From Manduca sexta (Eukaryota; Arthropoda; Insecta; Lepidoptera; Sphingidae): a stretch of 64,000 nucleotides of DNA. The notes beneath the pieces were generated by a model that was not told the origin of the DNA, made no database searches, and saw only the letters and a list, made by a program, of their open reading frames with translations. Every line of letters begins with the position of its first letter. The first letter of the stretch is position 1. A program made the position numbers and the translations under genes. Below are positions 50,701 to 59,700 of the stretch, piece after piece. Where the stretch lies: assembly GCF_014839805.1 (NCBI RefSeq), contig NC_051115.1, positions 4,772,600 to 4,836,599 of the forward strand, in the 5' to 3' direction.

Positions 50701-53700
50701 CACGAACTGGCAAGCGCAGCAGACGTGCACCCACGAGAACAGATGACCTCATAGAAGTCGCAGGAAGCTGCATGCGGGCTTACAATAGCTCGATCTGGAA
50801 GTCTTTGGAGGCCCATGGTCAGTAGTGGACAACCTACAGCTGATGATAATGAAACATCACAAACTTTCGCATTAATACTAAAGAATAACATTACCCCGAG
50901 CAGTTTCTTTGTGACTCTTTTGTCGCAACTTATGTCGTCGATTGAAGTCCTAAATCTCTCGATGTCGGCCTTGTTGTTTAGATCTGGCTGGAATTTGAAG
51001 CTGTAACAAGAGTGGGGGTGAAGTCAGCCGGATCTAGGGAGCGGGGGAGGGGGCGTCGGTTAAGCCAGGGTCCATGTCCCTGGCGGCAAATTCAAACATG
51101 GCAACCGCAATTCACGCAACTTTCACTTTTGAGGCACCCAGTACATTAAATAAATAAACAATTTTCCGCGTGGTGGGAAATGATAAAAAAGGTAAACGCA
51201 TAGTGCGGAGGCGGTAGCATCCAGATTTAGCCTTCGAAAAAAATTGAGATCCGGTGCTGGCAAAAGTAATGTAATAGAACGTCTTTGTGACAAAAAGGGT
51301 ATTTACCGCTCTCTCCCGAGCAAATGACCTTGAGCATACGTTCCATACGTTTTCAGGGTACGATACGGGCGGGAATATGCAGATTTCAAAATTAAAAAAA
51401 TATATATTTCATGTCTTTTGTAAATTTTAAACTGCCAAAATATTCTGTATCAGCTGTCTTTTTAGTAGTGTTGGCTGCAAATTAAAATTATGTGACTTTA
51501 CTGCCGTGCTAAGTTCAAAAGCGATATTACAAAAAAAAAAAACTTGATTTTTATGTCGTCAGATAGCTTTAAAAACACGCATCCAATGAACTCATCTAAA
51601 TAATGATATCTTGTTTAGAACTTGTTAAAAAAAGCCTTAAAAGAGTTTCTCTATCTCAGTTTTACATACAAAACTATATTTACAAATCTTCGATTATTTC
51701 GAAATATGGTTTCCCTGATGTACTTATATCGCTTTTACGCAGTTTAGGAGATGCATGGAATCAACAATTTTAGTGGCATTTTTATTGTGAAATTAATGAA
51801 CATTATCCACGGAATAAAAAAAAAAGATAACATATTGTAGAAATATGATGTTTTCTTTTTTTCTAAAGAAAACCGATTTATTTGTTTTAAACAATATTTG
51901 ACTAATTTTTCTGTACGAATTTTGAATTATGAAGTTTCATGGTAAAGTCGATTTTCATAAAAAAAATATCTGAGCAACTCTTTAACTACTCAATTTCTGG
52001 CAACAAAATTGGGCTAGTTTAATGCACATTGAGGCCATCTTTCGACCTACTACATAAAGTCAATCGTGTTAAACCCTGTATATTATAATACAGAACCAAA
52101 TCTGTAAATAGCTAGTGGTGTAAGGTGTTACAACCCGCCATAGTGGCCCACGTAAGTGTCGCGTTCCGGGATCAGTGTATATCAGATTCCAACAGGCATA
52201 ATTGTGTCGACTGAGGGGTAATCATCTCTCGTCAGTCGACATTCTATTGGACCTACACTTACCATCAGATGCAGTGTTGTCACTTTGCCGTACGCGCATA
52301 AAAAGATAATTAAATCTTACTTTCTTTGTATCTCTCGACAGTCGACATTCTAATGGACTTCACTTACTATCACGTGCAGTAGGGACACTTGGCCGTAGAG
52401 TTGCCAGATCCAGGCTGATCATTTCCTGGACATTTCTGGGGTCACGAAAGGAATCAGAGTTTTGGTCTTTGGTGCGACACTAAACTAAGTAGGAATTACC
52501 TAGAACTATTAACTAGCGGCGATAGCCTAGTTAGGTGTGGAACGGACTGCCGAGACGAATGTCCGCAGGTTCAAATCCCAAACACACCTCTGACTTTTCT
52601 AAAAAATCATGTGTGTATTCTTAGTGAATTTATCGTTCGCTTTAACGGTGAAGGAAAACATCGTGAGGAAACCTGCACATCTGAGAAGTTCTCTATAGGA
52701 ATTTCGAAGGTGTGTGAAGTCTATCAATCCGCACTAGGCTAGCGTGGTGGACTAAGGCCTAATCCCTCTCAGTAGTAGAGGAGGCCCGTGCTCAGCAGTG
52801 GGCAAGTATATAATACAGGGCTGATATTATTATTATTGGTTGATGAAAAAACTGGACAGCAAAATAAAATTACTGGACACGGGACAACACGCAAAATTCC
52901 GGGACAATCCCGGGAATCCCGGCCATCTGGCAACCCTACTTGGCCGTGTCCGTTTAAGAAGGTAGGTAATAAAATCTTACTTTCTCTGTCTTGCTACAGG
53001 CTTGTCCTCGGTGACAGGCGTCACTTCATTCGTTACTTCACTGCTGTCGCCTTTGTAGTCTGAAAATATTTATCAAAATTGTTGAATGGGTACATTTATA
53101 TTTGTTTAGGGCAGTGGTTCTCAAATTTTTTAAATGACGGAACCCTTTTGGGAAGCAAAATACTTGATGGAACCCTACAATAAAACAATTGTTTTTATAA
53201 GTGTATTTTTTATTAATCAGCATAATAAAAGTACAATGTAACAGTTACTAATTATTATTGAGAGAGGTGTTTTGATTTTTTTTTCTAAATTCTTGCGGAA
53301 CCCCGACAGAGGTATCACGGAACCCTAGGGTTCCGCGGAACACACTTAGAGTATAGCTGGTTTAGGGTAACATTTGTTAAGATGTAATTTAATTTGTTTT
53401 TGTGGCACGCCTCCTCTTCCTTCTTCCTGTCATAGGCTGCAGGCGAGCAGCCACAATAATGTAGTTCATTAAGTTTAAATAAGATATCATATTAAATAAT
53501 AGTGATCCGTCACAATGGTTTTATTAACAAAAATACATGATCTTTTTGTCATTGTGTTACTAAATGAAACCACATACTTATTTTTTTTATGCATGTAAAG
53601 TGTCCCCACTGCACCTGATGGTAAGGACTGAGGACTCAATGTCGACTGACGAATGATTGCCCCTCGGCAATCGATACAATAGGGTATTTGACTATTTTAT

Positions 53701-56700
53701 TTTGTTCATTTTTTATATGTAACAGCGAATAGTACAAAAAAGAAATCCTGTTAAAATAGCATTAAAATTCGATAAAAAATGAGACAGTAATTCATGTTTC
53801 AAATATTGCTACGTGCAGGAGTGGCGTGGAGATATCGCTCCATCTCTTTCTTTCGCGCGCATCGTAATTCCCGATGACGTCACATGCAAGTATTTCGTCC
53901 CTTTTCTGTTGACACTTGACACTCTGCCCTAACTAATTTCAATGGCTTATAACTTGGATATTTTTCATCAGATTTCAATTTCTTCTGTTTTAGAATACGA
54001 CGTACATATTTTATAAAAGTTATAAACAAAAATAAGTCAAATACCAATGATGTTTTACAAAAAGACGTGTCATACACTAACAAAATAGCACATAAAAACG
54101 GCGCACTATTTGCTATAGTCACGTACCTGTACATATAATTACAAATTGGCTCGAAGAAGGAATAAAAAGATGCAGCATGCATTCGTTAGAAAAGGATATA
54201 TACATCGACAGTTACGTAACAACGTTAGTGCCGCACGCTCATTGGCCGTCAAGTCGGGCAATTACCTTACTTTCGTCTTGCCAGTATTGAGCTCGGACAA
54301 CGTATCTATGTAATAAAAACATCTTAATCAAATATCCTATTATGGCGGCCTGGTGTTAGGGTGTGGCATTTTTTTTAAATCATTTACAAAGTCGCTATAT
54401 TTATTACCAGCATTATCTTTGTACATCTCAGCGAGCTCCTTCTCAATTTTCGCCTCTTCGTCCTCCAGGGTCACTGGTTGCACTTTGGTTTCTTTTTCCG
54501 TCTTCTGTGTTACCTGAAAAGAGTTTAATTTGACTTAACCATAACAATCTATCTATTTATAAAAATAAATCGCTGAATGTCTTGGTAAGCGCAAATCTCG
54601 AGAGCAGCTGAACCGATTTCGTTAATTATTTTTTATAATATTCGTTGAAGTGCGAGGATGGTTCGTACGGAGAGAAAAATTGTCTAAAAAGACTAAAAAC
54701 AAAACTTCTATATTCCCATACAAAAGATTCGTAATAATACTTAAAAGTCAATTTAAACTTTAATACAATACCATAAAGTTTAAGTGTTAGTGGAGGGGTT
54801 CCGGGATGGCAAAACATTTGAGTGACATTAGTATCGTATAATTAAAATTGTCTAGCTGACCGGCTCGAATAGCAGAATAAGTATAAAAATACAGAATCGG
54901 CTGTTATGTATAGTACTAATATAAAAAGAAAAACTTTGTAACTTTGAAGACTTATATCTAGAACTACTGAAACGTTTGGAAAATACTATAATACACTGCC
55001 GTGGTAATCGAGAGGGTAGTGAGACAGCAAAGGCGGTTCAGATGGTAGGGTCTACTTCGAAAAACGAACGTCGAAACGTCGGTCCAAAACGAAGAAACGA
55101 CTTGGGATTTATCTTTACTACCAAATTACTACAGTTCCGTCACCGTTCTGTAGCTTACCGTAGTGGTAGGATCAATTCCCCGTATATTTTTTTTTGGAGA
55201 AAGCAGTGGAACTTTATCCTCGCAGATGGTTTTAAAAAGGGTATAAGTTCTTACAAATTCCATGTCTGAAATATTGCGATGAACCGATCGGATGCGTCGA
55301 ATCCGTCATCGGATCCGTAACACTTCGTAGTAACAATCCAATCCAATCCAATTTATTTTATTTGGCTGTATCGTTTATACGATAATTATGCCAATGTCAA
55401 GTTTGAAAAGCATTGTTATTGGTAGAAGAAACGTGCGATCCGTCATCCGAAACTAATGATTTCTTTTTCCGAAGTAGACCCTATGCTTTATTACATGGTT
55501 AACTAGATCTTTTCGTTCTTACTATAATGTCAGCCCTGTAATATATACTGTCCCACTGTTGGGCGCGGGCTTTCCTTACTACTGAGAGGGATTAGGCCTT
55601 AGTCCACCACGCTGGCCTAGTGCGGATTGGTAGACTTCACACACTCGAAATTCCTATAGAGAACTTCTCAGGTATGCAAGTTTCCTCACGATGTTTTCCT
55701 TCACCGTTAAAGAAAGCGATAATTCATAAAGCATACACACATATTTTTTTATTAAAGTCAGAGGTGTGTGTGTCTTTTGGGATTTGAACCCGCGGGCATT
55801 CGTCTCGGCAGTCCGTTCCACAACCAACTAGGCTATCGCCGCTTACTGCTGTTTGTCAAACAAGAAAATTCATTTCCTATCATTCAATCTTATGTCCAAC
55901 TTACTATTGTTCTTACTGCTGTTTGCCAAACAAGAAAATGCATTTGTAACATGTATGAAACCTAGATACGAGGAAAGTTCGTTTAACGTAGATTCCAAAT
56001 TAGTAATAAATATAGGCCGCCTTTGACTTACTGTCCTCTCGATTATCAAAGCAGATTAGCTATATTAATCCTTAGTGCTATAAGCTATTTTTATTCCCGG
56101 AAAAAATCCCGGAATTCAAAAGCTAGTCTAGATATAAAGGTTAGAATTTAAATTAATTTGCCCATTTAGAGCAAGTTAAATAAAAATTATAAACATATAT
56201 TGAGAAATAAAAAAAAATATTGTGATTGTATGACTATTGATTCCTTTGCTTGTATTTTATATTGATATTGAATATGAATAAACGGAAGTATGATGTTTTG
56301 GCAGAGTTGGCTGTTTGTCAAACAAACGTTCCATTTTCAATTTAAATAGACTATAATGTTTTTTAATTTATTAAGAAAATAATATAACAAAATGTTAACA
56401 ATGTCTTTATATATAAAAATGAATACCTATTTCCCTTGGTCATCGCATCACTCGTGAACGGATGAACAATATCGCTAATTCTTATATTGTTGTGTTAATT
56501 ATTGTCAGTAGGTTGTTATGAAAGAAATAATTAAAAAAGTTGCGCTGAACATTAGAAAATTTTAGTAAACTTAACAATATAAATATTTACATAAATGTCA
56601 GTTGTTTGAAATAACTGTCAGCGATTGACAGAATGCGCGTATCATAGAGTATAGTGTTGCCCAAATTCAGTCTTGGTCTTGCAGTCTTGGTCTTGTTCTT

Positions 56701-59700
56701 GCGTTTTTGCAAGACCAAGACCAAGAACAAGACCGCGTATTTTTAGCAAGACCAAGACCAAGACTGACCGTGCAAGACTTGAGCAAGAACAAGACATAGC
56801 CTGCAAGACTCTTGCGTCTTGCAGCTAGGACTTAGCGCTATTTCACTGAGTAGTTAGGTGTAACAGTTCGGTGTATAGGTAGGTACGCTTAGGAATTCTA
56901 TAAGACGCAAAAAACTGTATCAAAGAATATGAAAAACTGGACCTATGCGCATTACGACTAATACCATAAACATAGCGAATAAAAAATATCTATTAAAATC
57001 AAACTGAGTGCATGCATAGCTATGTTTTAACCATCGGCACTTTGATAATGCGGCATCAAAGGTTTTGTACTTACTTCTCAAAGAAATTTGCCGCTTTTCG
57101 GAAGTACATGGTTATGATACACGCGCCGGCGGCTTCTTTTGAAATCTAAAACAATCGTTGCCGCCACGCCGAAATCATAACATTTGACACTATTTGATTG
57201 CCGCCATAGGGCGTAGGTATACTCATGCAAAATAATTTCGAATTTTAAGAGTACCTACAGGTGTTCCAAAGAATAAATAAGTTTCAGAGTGCTTAGAATG
57301 AAAATGAATACATTATACTGATCACGCAAGTAGTATTATGATTGGGATAAAATGGTAAGGATAGCCCGACTAGAAATTTAAAAGTGCGACCAATGGGGCC
57401 CCTCTTGGGCTTCCCTCTTGGGGCCCACTTTGGGATGTCACGCAAAGCCCTCTTGGGCCCCCATTGGGAAATCCCAAATGGGCCCCCATTGGGAAATCCC
57501 AAATGGGGCCCAATTGGGAAAATCCCCATCAGATCCCAATCTAAATTTATAAAAAATCTAAAATTTCAAAAAAATCAAAAATAATTTTGAATTACGGACT
57601 CTGATGGTACTATAACTTTATATTTCGATTAGAAAGTGAACTATTGGTTGAATGCATCCTTGTCGTCAGTTGGGCTCGAACTCGGGTCCTCTTGATCATC
57701 AGTCGTTCACGTTACCACTGGTCCAAGCGGGAATATTACATTCGTCGCTTTATTTGATGTACATCGAATCAACTAGATGATATTACTAATATTGCGGTTA
57801 AATGTTTAATATTTGTTTCTGTTTTTCGTTTATCTTAGTTAGATTTATTCAAGCGGAACTATTAGCAATAATTTACTATTTCAACGTTGGGATTTCCCAC
57901 TTAAATCCCACTCAAGCCCCAATTAGGAAATGTTAACAATAATTTTTCATTTTTACTTTGGGATTTTCCCACTTTGGCCCCACTCGGGTCCCAATTGGGA
58001 AATATTAATAATCATTTTTCATTTTTACTTTGGGATACAATGATAAATCGTAAAACTCTTTTATTAAATTTCTTATAAGTTGAAGGTTCAATCTCTTTTA
58101 GACAGATAAGTATTGTTCTTTAAAAATACAGTTAAGTTATTGTAATTAATTTGTTTTTTTTACATGTTTTAGCAAATGTAAGCTTATAAATCATAAATGT
58201 TTATTAAGAAACAGTTACTTCCATGGAAAACGACATATAGGTCAGTTGATTTTTCGAATTTCTTATCAAATCTTCAGTTATTTATTAATCTGCTTGATCT
58301 TTACTATGGCTATGTTAATTCAAGCTCACAATGTTCCAATTCTAATACGTTTTTCTAAGATTTAAAGTAAACTTTAATAAATAGTAATAGACTAATAGGT
58401 AGGCAAGACTTGCAAGACTCTTGCTGCAAGACCAAGACCAAGACCAAGACCAAGACCAAGACCAAGATCAGGTGTATTGGCGCAAGACCAAGACCAAGAC
58501 TGGCTAAGTCTCGTCTTGTTCTTGCATTTGGGCAACACTAATAGAGTATTGCAATAATAAACACTATGTTTTTGAATAATATTTTTTTATTAATTATGCC
58601 AATTCGAATCCAATATTCATAGTTAAGACAGGACGTCTGTCGGGTCAGAAGCTTTACTATAGAAATTAAAAAGCAAAACATATTTTTATGTCTGTCAATT
58701 TTATCTTAAAATACCTATCTAATTTACTTATTTGACTAATATTTTTTGTTCACATCCAGGTTTACATTTAGACTCAAGTTCTTATATTATGAGCGCCACT
58801 CCATACATAACCACACGCTGTTAATATTGACCATACTGAAGTCAGTTTGAATGGATTGCAGTTCAATAAAACCATACTAAAGTCAGATGTACGGATTGCA
58901 GTACAGTTGAGTCGAACAAAGTGTACGGAACGCCAAATCTAGTACGTAATATATATCGATGCCTTTCTATAATTGTCAATATCTTAAAATAAATTCTCAC
59001 TTACAGTTGTAATTTTGCTGGCTCTCTTAGTTGCTGGTTGTATAGTTGTCGTGGTTTTTTCTTCTTGTTCGTTTTCTGCTGACGGCTCCTCTTCTAACCC
59101 TGGGGGCAGTTCTGCAAGATAGTATTACGAGAATGTGTTTAGGGTAAGTATAAATTAAAGAATATTTAAGATAAGAAAACCTATTGCAAAAATATTGAAG
59201 ATTATTTATTCGTCAAACTCCAAATCAGTGCAATAAATTTTTCATAAGAGAGAGTCCGCCTGGGTAGGTACCACTGCAATGTCTATTTCTACCAAGCAGT
59301 GTGTAGTCACTGTTGTGTTCCAGTTTGAAGGACATTGTAGCCAGTGTAACTACTGGACATAATAAGACTTAACATCTCATGTCTCAGGATGGCGAGCGCA
59401 GTGGAATACCAATACTTTGTAATTCAAGGTGTTGGTGTTTCTACTGTTTATGGCCGGTCGTATCACTTACCACCAGGCGAACGACAAGCTTGTCTCGTTG
59501 TCTCGTACATTGGCTACAATGTTCTTTGAGCCGGAACACAACAGTGACTACACACTGCTTGGTAGAAATAGACATTGCGGTGGTACCTACCCAGGCGGAC
59601 TCTCACATATGAGAGATCTACCACCAGTTATTTTAAATAAATCTAACCTTTGATTGGAGGCTCTATTTCAATCACTTCTTGACCTAGAGATTGAGTTAAA

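Larger units (their letters stand above)
56652..58540. mobile_element. hAT-like non-autonomous transposon, 1.9 kb, with subterminal AAGACC arrays
   Basis: Terminal inverted repeats tagtgttgcccaaat and atttgggcaacacta are perfect over 15 bp. The flanking 8-bp duplication ATAGAGTA is exact (56644-56651 and 58541-58548). The outer about 190 bp on the left and about 160 bp on the right are made of AAGACC/TCTTGG repeats in both orientations, with (AAGACC)n in perfect tandem at about 58429-58470. No transposase frame. The interior holds a GGGCCC-rich block and a tRNA-like segment. Lies in a gelsolin intron. Confidence 0.85.
56404..58650 (+). mobile_element. Helitron-like element H2 split by a hAT-like insertion
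   Basis: 56404-56651 (starting TCTTTATATATAAAAATGAA) and 58549-58650 (ending with 'acgtctgtcgggtcag') make one H2 copy interrupted by 56652-58540. Confidence 0.7.

Noticed and set aside
57293..57584. Overlapping sense and antisense frames rich in Gly/Pro
   Set aside because: Both follow from the palindromic GGGCCC repeat inside the hAT-like element.
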